The notes: generated from the letters alone by a model not told the origin. A DNA stretch of 64,000 bases from Croceibacterium salegens (GCF_009827435.1 NZ_WTYM01000033.1:124001-188000), one strand, 5' to 3'. Shown: positions 1 through 9,170, counted from the first letter of the stretch. Translations and numbers: made by a program.

Positions 1-1
1 G

Positions 2-385
2 CAACTGATGCCGGGCACCGCGCGAGAGGAAGCGGGCAAGGCGGGGATTCAATACATGTCCGCCTCGCTGGTCGACGATGCGAGCTACAACATGCGACTT
101 GGCAGCAACTACATCGACCGGATGCTGTCTTACTATGACGGCAGTTACCCGCTCGCCATCGCCGCCTACAATGCCGGTCCGGGTAACGTGAACAAGTGGC
201 TCGCCGCCAACGGCGACCCGCGCAGGGGTTCGATCAGCTGGATCGACTGGATCGAGAAGATCCCGATTTACGAGACCAAGAATTACGTCCAGCGAGTTCT
301 TGAAAATGCTGTGGTCTATGAGTCGCTACACCCCGAAAAAGCGCCCTATGGCGACGCCCGTACACTCGATTCACTGCTACGTTGA
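2..385 (+). CDS. Lytic murein transglycosylase, C-terminal part (gene cut by window edge)
   Basis: The frame is already open at base 2, so only the last 127 codons of a longer gene are present. The translation carries the end of an SLT/goose-lysozyme-like domain: QLMPGTA, then the AIAAYNAGPGNVNKWL block typical of soluble lytic transglycosylases (Slt70/MltE-like), then YV-rich helices and a short tail. Family knowledge: these periplasmic enzymes cleave the MurNAc-GlcNAc bond of peptidoglycan and form 1,6-anhydro-MurNAc. The catalytic Glu lies upstream of the window, so activity cannot be judged. greB follows about 90 bp downstream on the same strand. Confidence 0.9.
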   Translation, partial: QLMPGTAREEAGKAGIQYMSASLVDDASYNMRLGSNYIDRMLSYYDGSYPLAIAAYNAGPGNVNKWLAANGDPRRGSISWIDWIEKIPIYETKNYVQRVLENAVVYESLHPEKAPYGDARTLDSLLR

Positions 386-476
386 TGCCCGTTGCAAGGT
401 CGCGGGGCCTACAAGATAACTGAAGTCGCCGCAGGCCCTTGGCTCCGGGCCCGGCATGGCGCTAGGTCCGGAGTCT

Positions 477-965
477 ATGGAACCACGTGCCAACTACATA
501 ACTCCCGCCGGACTCGTCGCACTGCGCGCGCGCTACGACCACCTCCTCGGTACGGAGCGCCCCGAAATCGTCGCCATCGTCAGTTGGGCAGCCGGTAACG
601 GCGACCGCAGCGAAAATGGCGATTACCTGTACGGCCGCAAGCGGATGCGCGAAATCGATCGCGAACTGGCGAGGCTGGCGAAGAAGATGAAGGCGGCGAA
701 AGTGGTCGATCCTTCCGCCCAACCCGACAAGGCCCGGGTCTGGTTCGGTGCAACTGTCACCATCGCCGACGAGGACGACAAAGAGCGCACCCTGACGCTG
801 GTCGGCGACGACGAGCAGGATCCATCGTCCGACAAGATCGGCTGGAGCGCCCCCATCGCTCAAGCATTGCGTGGGGCCGCCATCGGCGATTGCCGCACTG
901 TGCGGCTCCCTGCCGGCGAGAAGGAATGGGAAGTGACCGCCATCGCCTATCCAGCCGCCGCCTGA
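477..965 (+). CDS. greB: Transcription elongation factor GreB
   Basis: The 162-residue product fits the GreA/GreB family in length and layout. An N-terminal coiled coil contains WAAGNGDRSENGDY, matching the acidic loop (GDRSENADY in E. coli GreB) that reaches into the RNA polymerase secondary channel. A C-terminal FKBP-like domain ends in PAGEKEWEVTAI. Role: it stimulates transcript cleavage in backtracked polymerase. An upstream in-frame ATG at 456 exists; 477 is preferred because the family starts just before the ITPAGL segment. Its stop codon overlaps the ATG of the next small gene by one base (TGATG), suggesting translational coupling. Confidence 0.93.
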   Translation: MEPRANYITPAGLVALRARYDHLLGTERPEIVAIVSWAAGNGDRSENGDYLYGRKRMREIDRELARLAKKMKAAKVVDPSAQPDKARVWFGATVTIADEDDKERTLTLVGDDEQDPSSDKIGWSAPIAQALRGAAIGDCRTVRLPAGEKEWEVTAIAYPAAA

Positions 966-1168
966 TGCGCACCACCAACCTTGCGGCAACCGTGCGCCTT
1001 TACCATCTCGATTCCGACATCGAGGGCGGCGCCGCCGAAACGCTGTTCTACGGTACGCTGGATGAAGCAATGCGCATCGCCGCCGAGCAGCCCGAAGAGG
1101 TTCAGGAGGGCCTGTACCTAGCCACCGACAACGACGTGGTGGCTTACCTCGACCTAATCGGCGGTTAG
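965..1168 (+). CDS. Small hypothetical protein coupled to greB
   Basis: A 67-residue open frame starts at the ATG that overlaps the greB stop by one base. It has no signal peptide or membrane segment. It is acidic and has the composition of a small globular domain (VRLYHLDSDIEGG, then a helix with EQPEEVQEGLYLATD). I recognise no family. The one-base overlap, the GC-rich codon use and the lack of a better frame in either strand support a real gene. It ends 9 bp before the convergent yqiK-like gene. Confidence 0.6.
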   Translation: MRTTNLAATVRLYHLDSDIEGGAAETLFYGTLDEAMRIAAEQPEEVQEGLYLATDNDVVAYLDLIGG

Positions 1169-1177
1169 CGCCGCGAA

Positions 1178-2953
1178 CTAGTCGTCTGCGTTGGCCGGCT
1201 TCGCGTTGGCAGCGGCCTTGGGCTTCGCCGTGGCTTTGGGCGTTTCGAGACCAGCATCCTCTGACGCGTCGTCGGAAAGGACGAGCGCGGCACTGCCGTT
1301 GGTCACCGGTGCAGCAACTTCAGCAATGTCGGCCGACGCCTTTACCAGTCCGCTGAGCGAACTCCCGTCGAGTCCGAGTTCCTTCATCAGCCCGTCGAGA
1401 ACTGGAGCCTGCGCCCGATATGCGAGCGCAGCGGCCACCGCGTCGCTTGCCAGGTTGCCGGTTCCGCCGCCGGACGCCGGAGCACCCGAAGCGCCGGCTT
1501 TCTGGGTCAAACCATCGACCTGCACGATCTTGATCGAATCGATCGCCTCCATCGGCTTGGCGCTCTCGCGGATCACCTCTGGCAGGACCTTGAGCAGCGC
1601 CAGCTTTGTCTGCAGGCTGATCTGGTCCATCGACAGGATGTTGGCCGCTTCGTTGATCGCCCGCTGGCCGGCTGCTTCGACCTCGAAGCGCACTCGCGCC
1701 GCTTCGGCCCGCAGCTTCTCGGCGTCGGCCTCGCCCTGCGCCTCGAACTTGGCTGCGGCGGCACGGTTCGTCGCCGCGTCCTTTTCGGCTTCGGCTTCGA
1801 CCTTGATCTTGATCGCGTCACGTTCGGCGATCTTGGCCGCCTCGATCAGCTCGATCTTCTTCTGGCGTTCGGCGATCTCGCTCTCGCGGCTGGTCGCGAC
1901 CTGTTCCTCTGCGGCGACGGCCTTGGCACGGGCCTCGTCCGCCACGGCCTTGGCCTGGCTTTCCTCGCGCGATTTGTTCTGCACCGCGATCTGCTGCTCC
2001 TGCCGGGCGATTTCGAGCGCGCGCTGCTGGTCGATGCGCGCTTCTTCGACAAGGCGGTCGGCCTCGATCTGCTGCGCGTCGACCAGCTTCTTCGCTTCGA
2101 TCCGGGCGGCATCGGCCTCGCGCTGGCGCTCGGCCTGCTGGCTGGCGATCTCGGCCATCTGCGCGGCGCGGCGGATTTCCACTTCACGCTCCTGCTCCAG
2201 CCGGGCGTATTCCTGATCACGCTTGATCTGGAAGCTGCGCTGGTCGGCCTCGAGGTTCTTGGTCTCCATCTGCACGCGCGTGTCCTGCTCGATGTCGTTA
2301 CGCAGCTTCTTGCGCGCTTCGATCTGCTCGGTGAGCTTGGTCAGGCCTTCCGCATCGAAGGCGTTGTTGGCGTTGAAGTGTTCGATGCTGGTCTGGTCCA
2401 GACCGGTCAGCGAGACCGATTCGAGTTCCAGCCCGTTCATCGCCAGGTCGTTGGACGAGACCTGCTGCACCTTCTGCACGAAGTCTGCGCGCTGCTCGTG
2501 CAGTTCGTTCATCGTCATGCCCGCGGCGACCGAGCGCAGCGCGTCGACGAACTTGCCTTCGACCAGGTCCTTGAGCATTTCCGGCTGCATCGTACGCTGG
2601 CCCAGTGTCTGTGCGGCCATGGCGATCGAACCGGCGTCGGGCTTCACGCGAACGTAAAATTCCGCTTTCACGTCGATCCGCAGTCGGTCGAGCGTGATCA
2701 GCGCCTCGCCGTCGCGCCGCACCACGGCGAGCACGAGCGTGTTCATGTTGACCGGCATCGTCTCGTGGAACACCGGCAGCACCAGTGCGCCGCCGTTCAT
2801 GACCACGCGCTCGCCGCCTACGCCGGTCCGCACGAAGGCGATTTCCTTCGAGGCACGCTTGTAGAGCTTGGCAAGGAAGATGAAGATGGCGAGCAGGGCG
2901 ACAACGCCACCGCCGGTCATCACGAGAGGGGTGGAGGTAATGGTATCCAACAT
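1178..2953 (-). CDS. yqiK: Flotillin-family (SPFH/YqiK-like) membrane protein
   Basis: 591 residues. An N-terminal hydrophobic segment (about residues 12-30) is followed by an SPFH/band 7 domain starting near KEIAFVRTGVGGERVVMNGG. Residues about 200-430 form a very long Glu/Lys/Ala-rich coiled coil with repeated AEAEA/ARIEA heptads, and a low-complexity Ala/Lys tail ends the protein. Family knowledge: bacterial flotillins oligomerise at the inner membrane and organise membrane microdomains; YqiK is the E. coli homologue. The gene lies 50 bp downstream of the yqiJ-like gene on the same strand, the classic yqiJK order. Which membrane process it serves here cannot be told from sequence. Confidence 0.88.
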   Translation of the reverse strand: MLDTITSTPLVMTGGGVVALLAIFIFLAKLYKRASKEIAFVRTGVGGERVVMNGGALVLPVFHETMPVNMNTLVLAVVRRDGEALITLDRLRIDVKAEFYVRVKPDAGSIAMAAQTLGQRTMQPEMLKDLVEGKFVDALRSVAAGMTMNELHEQRADFVQKVQQVSSNDLAMNGLELESVSLTGLDQTSIEHFNANNAFDAEGLTKLTEQIEARKKLRNDIEQDTRVQMETKNLEADQRSFQIKRDQEYARLEQEREVEIRRAAQMAEIASQQAERQREADAARIEAKKLVDAQQIEADRLVEEARIDQQRALEIARQEQQIAVQNKSREESQAKAVADEARAKAVAAEEQVATSRESEIAERQKKIELIEAAKIAERDAIKIKVEAEAEKDAATNRAAAAKFEAQGEADAEKLRAEAARVRFEVEAAGQRAINEAANILSMDQISLQTKLALLKVLPEVIRESAKPMEAIDSIKIVQVDGLTQKAGASGAPASGGGTGNLASDAVAAALAYRAQAPVLDGLMKELGLDGSSLSGLVKASADIAEVAAPVTNGSAALVLSDDASEDAGLETPKATAKPKAAANAKPANADD

Positions 2954-3003
2954 GACATTTCTCTCTTTTTTAACAGGGGTATGGCGTCGGAACGGCGCCG
3001 GAA

Positions 3004-3654
3004 TCAGTTGACCGGTGCAAGCTTTCGCTCTGCCAGCGGAATGCCGAAGAAAGTCTGACCTTCACGGCGCACCAGCAACACCTCGTCGCCCTCGATGATT
3101 TCACCACCGGCCTCGTGCGGTTCGACCATGACGTAGTGTGTCTGGCCGTGCCGATCATGGACCCTGGCGCGGGCGGGATAGCCCTGACGGGCGTGCCCCA
3201 TGGTGACGGTAGCCCGCCTGCCGACAAGACTGTCGATCCCGACCGCGGTGGTCTCGTCCTGCGGCAGGATATGCCCCAGCGGTCTCACCAGCACGGAGGT
3301 CACGGGCACGGTCACGCCGAGCGCGATCGCCGACGCCAGAAGCGTATCGAGCGGCGCGCCGAGAAGTCCTCCCGCCAGAGACTGGATACTCACCCCGATG
3401 CTGGCGAACAGGAACAGGAACACCACCAGCCAGATCAGGAATGGCACGCGGCCAAGCCCGAGAAGCGTCGTGATTCCGCCCATGATCGAAGCGCCACCGT
3501 CAAGATCGACGGACGAATCGAGGTCAGCGTCAATGTCGAGATCGGCATCGAGATCGAACAAATCGCCCACACCGATGATTTGCATCAACGAGAGCAGCAG
3601 CATCGCCCCGAAGGCGATCGCAAAGGGCAGATTGTAATCCGCTAACAGGCTCAT
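3004..3654 (-). CDS. yqiJ: YqiJ-like inner-membrane protein with C-terminal OB-fold domain
   Basis: 216 residues with hydrophobic segments at about 9-28, 69-92 and 105-123. An unusual acidic Asp/Leu repeat (DLDADLDIDADLDSSVDLDG, about residues 34-53) sits between the first two. The C-terminal 70 residues are soluble and start GRRATVTMGHARQGYPARARV, typical of the NfeD/YqiJ OB-fold that partners flotillins. It is the first gene of the minus-strand yqiJ-yqiK pair; such pairs encode a flotillin and its membrane partner. The intergenic stretch to the divergent gene at 3862 is about 207 bp and should hold both promoters. Confidence 0.85.
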   Translation of the reverse strand: MSLLADYNLPFAIAFGAMLLLSLMQIIGVGDLFDLDADLDIDADLDSSVDLDGGASIMGGITTLLGLGRVPFLIWLVVFLFLFASIGVSIQSLAGGLLGAPLDTLLASAIALGVTVPVTSVLVRPLGHILPQDETTAVGIDSLVGRRATVTMGHARQGYPARARVHDRHGQTHYVMVEPHEAGGEIIEGDEVLLVRREGQTFFGIPLAERKLAPVN

Positions 3655-3861
3655 CGCAGCATTCGCCGCGCTGGGAGTTTCCGGGCGGCGCCTTCCATGT
3701 TGAGGCGCGACAATCGCGCCCTTCAGGCCAGGTTACCCGGTGCCTCTTCCCGCCCGATTCTTTTTGCATAACTTGCGCGAATTGACCAGAAAATCCGGTA
3801 TCGACAGCTCCGATTTCGTTCCGATTTCAAATACGGATGAGCTTGGGATAGGTAAGGCGAT

Positions 3862-4341
3862 ATGATGCGATTTTGTCTGCTCGCCCTGCTTGCCTTTTCC
3901 GCCCCCTTGGCCGCCAAGGACGACCTTGGCGTGTTCCAGGAATGGGCCGCGTTTCGCGACGCCGAGGTGCCGCGTTGCTACGCAATTTCTGCTGCGGAGA
4001 AGAATGGAAGCGCCTTCCCTGCCTATGCCGACGTGGCAACCTGGCCAAAGGAAGGCGTGCGCGGGCAGGTGCACTTCCGCCTCTCGCGCGAGTTGGCCGA
4101 CAACCCGCGACTCTCACTGTCGATGAATGGACAACGCTTCACGCTAACCGGCGGCGGGGTTGACGCCTGGGCGCCCGACCGCAAGACCGACGCGGCGATC
4201 GTCGCGGCGATGCGCTCGGCCTCGGCAATGAGCCTCTCTGCAACCGACAGCAGGGGTCGAAGGTTTACCGACAGGTTCAGCCTTGGCGGGGTCGCCACGG
4301 CGATGGACGCGGCGACGGTGGGCTGCGCCAGCCTCCGCTAG
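3862..4341 (+). CDS. Secreted IalB-like (invasion associated locus B) family protein
   Basis: 159 residues with a Sec signal peptide (MMRFCLLALLAFSAPLAAK). The mature part has the IalB pattern: F-x-x-W-x-A-F near the N-terminus, C followed by AISAAEK, a central HFRLSR strand, LSLSMNGQRFTL, a VAAMRSASAMSLSATDSRG block, a FSLGGVATAMDA segment and a C-terminal Cys. The two mature cysteines could form a disulphide. Family knowledge: IalB proteins are periplasmic or envelope proteins of alphaproteobacteria with poorly defined roles; the name does not imply virulence here. It converges on the outer-membrane protein gene at 4406. Confidence 0.7.
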   Translation: MMRFCLLALLAFSAPLAAKDDLGVFQEWAAFRDAEVPRCYAISAAEKNGSAFPAYADVATWPKEGVRGQVHFRLSRELADNPRLSLSMNGQRFTLTGGGVDAWAPDRKTDAAIVAAMRSASAMSLSATDSRGRRFTDRFSLGGVATAMDAATVGCASLR

Positions 4342-4352
4342 TTGAAGCGAAA

Positions 4353-4378
4353 CGGGCCGAGGATCGCTCCCCGGCCCG
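4353..4378. terminator. Hairpin between convergent genes, probable bidirectional terminator
   Basis: A 7-bp GC stem (CGGGCCG at 4353-4359, CGGCCCG at 4372-4378) with a 12-nt loop lies in the short gap between two convergent genes. The run of T after it is weak, so termination is inferred mainly from position. Confidence 0.45.
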
Positions 4379-4405
4379 CCATCTTGTTACAGATTAGTCG
4401 CTCGT

Positions 4406-5065
4406 TCAGAAGCGGAAACCGACGCTGGCGACGACCTGGTGCCGGTCGGTGTCGATGTCGAAGCGGTCGCTGTCGGCGATGTTGTCGGCCTCGAAGTCGA
4501 TTTCGCCCTTGCTGTAGTTCGAGTAACGGTATTCGACCTTGGCGAAGGCGTTCGTACCCAACTTGTGCTCGATACCGGCACCGAGGCGATAGCCGTCGGT
4601 GTCGAGGTGGCGGCGGTACGACGTGGTGCCGTCCGAACCCACGAAGTTGAAGCGGGCGTTGTTGTAGCCGCCCTTGGCGTAGAGCATCGTCGTCGGCGAC
4701 AGTTTGTAGCCGATGCGCGCACCGGCATAGAGATCGCGCCCGGCATCGACGCTGCCGAGGCCAAAGTCGGTGTAGGGATCGTTATAGGTGGAATCCGCCG
4801 TTGAGTCGGTCAGCTCGCCTTCGGCGCCGACAACCAGGTTGCCCATGTCGAAGTCATAGCCGACCCCGGCACCGTACATCAGGCCTTCGGCGTTGACGTC
4901 CTGGTCGGGATCGATGCCCGAAACTTGCGAACTGCCGGGCTTGTTGACGTCGTAACCGGCGACCGCTGCGACCCAGGGACCGGAAAAGCCTGTGTCCTGC
5001 GCCATGGCGGGGACGGCCGTCGCGGTGCTGGCGGTGGCGAGGATGAGGGCAAGACCCTTTTTCAT
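4406..5065 (-). CDS. Outer-membrane beta-barrel protein (Omp25/porin-like)
   Basis: 219 residues. A signal peptide (MKKGLALILATASTATAVPAMAQ) is followed by an eight-strand-type barrel: GPWVAAVAGYDVN, AGVGYDFDMGNLVVGAEGE, LYAGARIGYKLSP, MLYAKGGYNNAR, RLGAGIEHKLG, AFAKVEYRYSNYSKG and the C-terminal VVASVGFRF ending in Phe, the usual signal for barrel insertion. The pattern matches the alphaproteobacterial Omp25/Omp31 barrel group. Start choice: the ATG at 5065 has GGAG six bases upstream; an ATG at 5077 lacks a properly spaced site. Its specific role is unknown. Confidence 0.82.
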   Translation of the reverse strand: MKKGLALILATASTATAVPAMAQDTGFSGPWVAAVAGYDVNKPGSSQVSGIDPDQDVNAEGLMYGAGVGYDFDMGNLVVGAEGELTDSTADSTYNDPYTDFGLGSVDAGRDLYAGARIGYKLSPTTMLYAKGGYNNARFNFVGSDGTTSYRRHLDTDGYRLGAGIEHKLGTNAFAKVEYRYSNYSKGEIDFEADNIADSDRFDIDTDRHQVVASVGFRF

Positions 5066-5291
5066 TTCGAACTCCATTCTCTTTCACAATCGCGTGCACA
5101 ATCGTACAGCGCGGACCACGAAAATGGCGTGCCCCCGCATCCGGTTTCATGAACGTAAGACAACGAAACTATTGATGTTTTTCAGCAACACTCGCTCGAC
5201 GGAACGCATTTTTGGTGCGGCGAATGGCGGGAACCGATTGCGCAATTCCGGCCTTCGCGGGCGCGACGCGCGATAGGACGGCTGAGAGGCT

Positions 5292-5320
5292 TTGCCCTTT
5301 GCGGCGCCCGTCCCTATATG
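5292..5320 (+). promoter_or_regulatory. Probable sigma-70-type promoter of rlmN
   Basis: TTGCCC at 5292-5297 and TATATG at 5315-5320 are separated by exactly 17 bp. A start site about 7 bases downstream would fall just before the ATG at 5330, giving a leaderless or nearly leaderless mRNA. This also argues against the in-frame ATG at 5318, which lies inside the -10 box. Confidence 0.5.
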
Positions 5321-5329
5321 CGCCACGCC

Positions 5330-6592
5330 ATGGCCGATACCGCCCTCATGCCCATCCCCGGACAGATCGATCCGGTCCCTGTCGCGCGCGACATTACACC
5401 GCGTGCCGACGGCCGTATCGACCTGATCGGCCTGCCGATGAAGCGCTTGATCGAACTGTTCGGCGAATCGGGACTCGATGCCAAACAGGCCAAGCTTCGC
5501 GGCAAGCAGGTGTTCCACTGGCTCTACCACCGCGGCGTGACCGAGTTCGACGCGATGACCGACATCGCCAAGGCGATGCGTCCTTGGCTCGCCGAGCGGT
5601 TCGTAATCGGCCGGCCCGAGATCATCGAGGCACAGCATTCGAGCGACGGGACTCGCAAGTGGCTGCTGCGTACCGCCGACAACCACGATTTCGAGATGGT
5701 CTTCATCCCCGACGCCGATCGCGGCACGCTGTGCGTCTCTTCGCAGGTCGGCTGCACGCTCAACTGCCGGTTCTGCCACACCGGCACGATGCGGCTGGTG
5801 CGCAACCTGACGCCGGGCGAGATCGTCGGGCAGGTCATGCTGGCGCGCGACGCGCTTGGCGAATGGCCCAAGGGCCGGATGGACTTTGTCGAATCTGGGG
5901 CCGACGACGAAACCGAGGCCGAATACACCGCCGACGGCCGCCTGCTGACCAACATAGTGATGATGGGAATGGGCGAGCCGCTTTACAACTTCGACAACGT
6001 GCGCGACGCGCTCAAGCTGGTGATGGACGGCGACGGCCTGGCCCTGTCGAAGCGCCGCATCACCCTCTCGACCAGCGGCGTGGTCCCGATGATGGCCCGC
6101 TGCGGCGAGGAAATCGGCACCAACCTCGCGGTCTCGCTCCACGCGGTTACCAAGGAAGTGCGCGACGAGATCGTGCCGCTCAACCGCAAGTACGGCATCG
6201 AGGAACTGCTCGAAGCCTGCGCCGCCTACCCCGGCGCCTCCAACGCCCGCCGCATCACCTTCGAGTACGTGATGCTCAAGGACAAGAACGACAGCGACGA
6301 GGACGCGCGCGAATTGGTGCGGCTCATCAAGCAGTACAAGCTGCCGGCCAAGGTCAACCTGATCCCGTTCAACCCCTGGCCCGGCGCGCCCTATGAGTGC
6401 TCTAGCCCGGAGCGGATCAGGCGGTTCTCCGACATCGTCTTCGAGGCCGGCATCTCCGCCCCGGTTCGCACCCCGCGCGGGCGCGACATCGATGCCGCCT
6501 GCGGCCAGCTCAAGACCGCTGCCGAGAAGAAGAGCCGCGCCGAGCTTGACCGGCTGGCCGCCGAAAAGCAGGCCGCGCTCGAAGCGGAGTAG
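5330..6592 (+). CDS. rlmN: Dual-specificity 23S rRNA A2503 / tRNA A37 C2-methyltransferase RlmN
   Basis: 420 residues from the chosen start. The radical SAM motif is C142-x3-C146-x2-C149 ([15 protein letters not shown]), which binds the 4Fe-4S cluster. Other RlmN blocks are present: FHWLYHRG near the N-terminus, [72 protein letters not shown], and [15 protein letters not shown] with the second catalytic Cys. It methylates C2 of A2503 in 23S rRNA and, in E. coli, A37 of tRNAs. The N-terminal 25 residues vary; an ATG 12 bases upstream is possible but lies in the promoter. Confidence 0.96.
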   Translation: MADTALMPIPGQIDPVPVARDITPRADGRIDLIGLPMKRLIELFGESGLDAKQAKLRGKQVFHWLYHRGVTEFDAMTDIAKAMRPWLAERFVIGRPEIIEAQHSSDGTRKWLLRTADNHDFEMVFIPDADRGTLCVSSQVGCTLNCRFCHTGTMRLVRNLTPGEIVGQVMLARDALGEWPKGRMDFVESGADDETEAEYTADGRLLTNIVMMGMGEPLYNFDNVRDALKLVMDGDGLALSKRRITLSTSGVVPMMARCGEEIGTNLAVSLHAVTKEVRDEIVPLNRKYGIEELLEACAAYPGASNARRITFEYVMLKDKNDSDEDARELVRLIKQYKLPAKVNLIPFNPWPGAPYECSSPERIRRFSDIVFEAGISAPVRTPRGRDIDAACGQLKTAAEKKSRAELDRLAAEKQAALEAE

Positions 6593-6700
6593 GTCCCACC
6601 CGCCATTGCGTGCCGAGAAGAAATGCTTCGCATCTCCGCACTTGCTTGCCGGGCCGCGATGACGACATTGCGTCGATCATAGCCAACCTGGAGACCAGAC

Positions 6701-7297
6701 ATGCAGATCCTGCGAATCGACAGTGCCACCACCGGCGACAATTCGGTCACCCACGAACTGACCGACGCGATCGCCGAGCATTTCCGGGGCAAGTACCCCG
6801 ACGCGACTTGGGTGGTGCGCGATTTCGCGACCGATCCGCTACCGCACCTCGATGTCGTCACCACCGGCGCGATCCGCCAGCCGCAGGACGCCCACACCGA
6901 TGCAATGAAGGCCGCCTTCCCCGCCGAGCGCGCGGTTCTCGACGAATTCCTCGCCTCCGACATCGTGATCCTCGGCGTGCCGATGTACAACTTCACCGTG
7001 CCTAGCTCGATCAAGGCCTGGCTCGACCGCCTCGGAGTTCCCGGGGTGACCTTCGGCTACACCGAAAAGGGTCCGACCGGGTTTGCCGGCGGGCGCCGGG
7101 TGATCGTCGCCTCCTCGCGTGGCGGGTCCTACGAAATGGGCGGTCCGGCCGAGCACCAGGAAACCTACCTCAAGACCTTCTTCGGCTTCATCGGCATCGA
7201 CGACGTCGAATTCGTCCGCGCCGAAAAGATCGGTTTCGGCCCCGAAGTGCGCGCCGCCGCGATCGCCGCGGCGCGCGAGGAAATCGCCAAACTCTAG
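6701..7297 (+). CDS. azoR: FMN-dependent NADH-azoreductase / quinone reductase
   Basis: 198 residues, the usual AzoR length, with a flavodoxin-like fold. The N-terminal strand MQILRIDSATTGDNSVT binds the FMN phosphate, VPMYNFTVPSSIKAWLDR is the signature helix-loop, and FAGGRRVIVASSRGGSY contacts the flavin. Family knowledge: cytosolic homodimer, ping-pong reduction of quinones and azo compounds with NADH; the physiological role is probably quinone detoxification. It lies about 110 bp after rlmN, close enough to be co-transcribed but with space for its own promoter. A hairpin-terminator candidate follows. Confidence 0.93.
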   Translation: MQILRIDSATTGDNSVTHELTDAIAEHFRGKYPDATWVVRDFATDPLPHLDVVTTGAIRQPQDAHTDAMKAAFPAERAVLDEFLASDIVILGVPMYNFTVPSSIKAWLDRLGVPGVTFGYTEKGPTGFAGGRRVIVASSRGGSYEMGGPAEHQETYLKTFFGFIGIDDVEFVRAEKIGFGPEVRAAAIAAAREEIAKL

Positions 7298-7309
7298 GCT
7301 TCGAACCGT

Positions 7310-7339
7310 CGCGTCGGGAGCACTTCCCGCCGCGATTTT
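7310..7339 (+). terminator. Probable Rho-independent terminator after azoR
   Basis: CGCG-T-CGGGA pairs with TCCCG-C-CGCG around a five-base loop (7310-7334, one mismatch), followed by ATTTTC. It lies 13 bp past the azoR stop. Confidence 0.55.
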
Positions 7340-7435
7340 CGGGTTAACTCAATGCGTTCATCTGAGGTTGTGGACCTGCCGCGAAGAGTGCTCGTTCCAG
7401 AACCACAACAATGATCGCACGAGGGAGTTGCCCCG

Positions 7436-7822
7436 ATGAAGAAGACCATTTTTGCCGCTGCCGCGATCGCGCTCGCGATGCCCGCGGCGCCCGCGCTGGC
7501 CGACGGACCGCCCCCATGGGCCCCGGCTCATGGCAAGCGCGCCAAGGACAACGCCCGCTATTACGAGCGCTATCACACCCGCGAAGCTCCGCGTTATCGC
7601 ACCAGTGGCAACGGCATTCGCTACTGGCGCGGCGATGACGGGCGCTACTACTGCCACCGTTCGAACGGAACGACCGGCCTGATCGTCGGCGCCGCCGCAG
7701 GCGCGCTTGCGGGCCGGGCGATCGACACGCGCGGCGACCGCACGACCGGAACTGTCGTCGGTGCCGCCGTCGGCGCGCTCCTCGGCAAGGAAATCGACCA
7801 GGGCCGCGTTTCCTGCAGGTAA
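7436..7822 (+). CDS. Secreted glycine-zipper protein (17 kDa antigen / Rick-like domain)
   Basis: 128 residues with a signal peptide (MKKTIFAAAAIALAMPAAPALA). An Arg/Tyr-rich middle contains YWRGDDGRYYCHR. Two glycine-zipper helices follow (GLIVGAAAGALAGRAID and GTVVGAAVGALLGKEID, about residues 81-122) and a second Cys lies near the end. Family knowledge: such two-helix glycine-zipper proteins insert in or span envelope membranes; most are of unknown function. A GGGAG Shine-Dalgarno-like run precedes the ATG. A strong terminator follows, so this is a single-gene unit. Confidence 0.75.
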   Translation: MKKTIFAAAAIALAMPAAPALADGPPPWAPAHGKRAKDNARYYERYHTREAPRYRTSGNGIRYWRGDDGRYYCHRSNGTTGLIVGAAAGALAGRAIDTRGDRTTGTVVGAAVGALLGKEIDQGRVSCR

Positions 7823-7848
7823 TCCTTTGCACCTGACGGAAAGAACGA

Positions 7849-7884
7849 GGGCCGCGCGGACCACCCCGCGCGGCCCTTTTCTTT
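7849..7884 (+). terminator. Strong Rho-independent terminator
   Basis: A perfect 11-bp stem (GGGCCGCGCGG at 7849-7859, CCGCGCGGCCC at 7866-7876) with a six-base loop is followed by TTTTCTTT. It ends the glycine-zipper transcription unit. Confidence 0.9.
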
Positions 7885-7952
7885 GCGTTGCCGATGCGCG
7901 GTGAACCTGTCATTTTGTATGCAAAGCTAACTAAGTTCCCGCGGAGAGTACC

Positions 7953-9161
7953 ATGATAGAAGCCGCACTCGTCAGTTGTGACGACCACCTCGACCTCAAC
8001 ATGCTGCCGGCCGATGCGCTGGCGAAGCGGATGTCGAAGAAGTGGGGCGAGCGTGCGCCGCACATCGAGGCGCCCGAGGGTGGACCGGCGGCGTGGATCG
8101 CGGATGGCGAGCGCTGGGGTTTCTGGTCGGGCAAGAAGGGGCCGAGTCCGTTCGGCGACGGGCCGAAGCCCATTCTAACCGCCTACGATCGCGGCGGTAT
8201 CGAGGACCTGACCGAATTGCGCGCGGGCAATCCCGTGCTCCGCCTGCAGGACATGGATCGCGACCGGGTCTGGGCGCATGTCGTGTTCGGGCCGGTCACG
8301 TCGATCAAGACGACGGACGAGGCGTTCATGCGCGCCTGCTACGCCGCCTACAACGAATGGCTCTACGAGGATTTCTGCGCGGTTGCGCCGGACCGACTGA
8401 TCGGCGTTGCGATGCTGCCACCACATCCCGAGGCGGCGTTCGACGAATTGCAGCGCCTCGCCAAACGCGGTGGTTGCAAGCAGGCCAACCTGCAGATCGC
8501 GGTCTGCGAGCCGCGGCTGGAGGACAAGCGCTGGGAGCCCCTGTTCGACCTGCTCGAACAGAGCGGGATCGTCCTCTCGTTTCACGTCACCGTCTTCCCC
8601 AAGGCAGGCGACGCGTTCGACAAGTATAAGGGCAGCCCGGGCGCGACCTTCCTCCATGCCAAGATGTTCATCGAGCAGTTCCTCGATCCGTTCGTCGACC
8701 TGTTCGCGTGGGGTATCCTGGAGCGGCACCCGAAGCTGAAGATCGTCATTGCTGAAAGCGGCATCGGCTGGGTCCCCTGGGTCGTCGAGGAACTCGACTA
8801 TCGCCACTACCGGCTGTGGGAATGCGCGGACTACTGGGCCGACAAGGGCGGCATTCCGCACAAGGAGAAGCCGTCCGACGTGTTCAAGCGGCAGGTTTAC
8901 GGCACCTTCCAGCAGAGCCCCACGGCGATGCGACTGCTCGAGTTCTGGGGCCCCGAGAACATGCTTTGGGCGAGCGACTACCCCCACCCGGATTCGATCT
9001 GGCCCAACTCGGTCCGCACCATCGGTGAGACCATGGGGCACATGGACCCGGACAAGGTGCGCAAGATCGTAGGCGGTAACGCGGCGAAGCTCTACGGCCT
9101 CGACCTGTCGAAAGCGACTACCACCGCGCGGCTGGACGTGGGAGCGCGCGCCGCGGCTTGA
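7953..9161 (+). CDS. Amidohydrolase family protein (ACMSD-like, amidohydrolase_2)
   Basis: 402 residues. Family features include DDHLD near the N-terminus (position of the usual metal-binding HxH, here with Asp as the second ligand), GVAMLPPHP, a metal-site His in VLSFHVTV, LKIVIAESGIGWVPW, and the late catalytic Asp in LWASDYPHPDSIWP. Family knowledge: these TIM-barrel proteins decarboxylate or hydrolyse carboxylated substrates, as in ACMSD and gamma-resorcylate decarboxylase. The substrate cannot be read from sequence. A GGAGAG ribosome site precedes the ATG. It is preceded by a strong terminator and converges on the cyclase-like gene 9 bp downstream. Confidence 0.85.
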   Translation: MIEAALVSCDDHLDLNMLPADALAKRMSKKWGERAPHIEAPEGGPAAWIADGERWGFWSGKKGPSPFGDGPKPILTAYDRGGIEDLTELRAGNPVLRLQDMDRDRVWAHVVFGPVTSIKTTDEAFMRACYAAYNEWLYEDFCAVAPDRLIGVAMLPPHPEAAFDELQRLAKRGGCKQANLQIAVCEPRLEDKRWEPLFDLLEQSGIVLSFHVTVFPKAGDAFDKYKGSPGATFLHAKMFIEQFLDPFVDLFAWGILERHPKLKIVIAESGIGWVPWVVEELDYRHYRLWECADYWADKGGIPHKEKPSDVFKRQVYGTFQQSPTAMRLLEFWGPENMLWASDYPHPDSIWPNSVRTIGETMGHMDPDKVRKIVGGNAAKLYGLDLSKATTTARLDVGARAAA

Positions 9162-9170
9162 GCGGAAACC

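Noticed and set aside
5240-5275. Second REP-like element upstream of rlmN
   Set aside because: The similarity to a GCGAAGGC-type palindrome is partial and the arms do not pair well.
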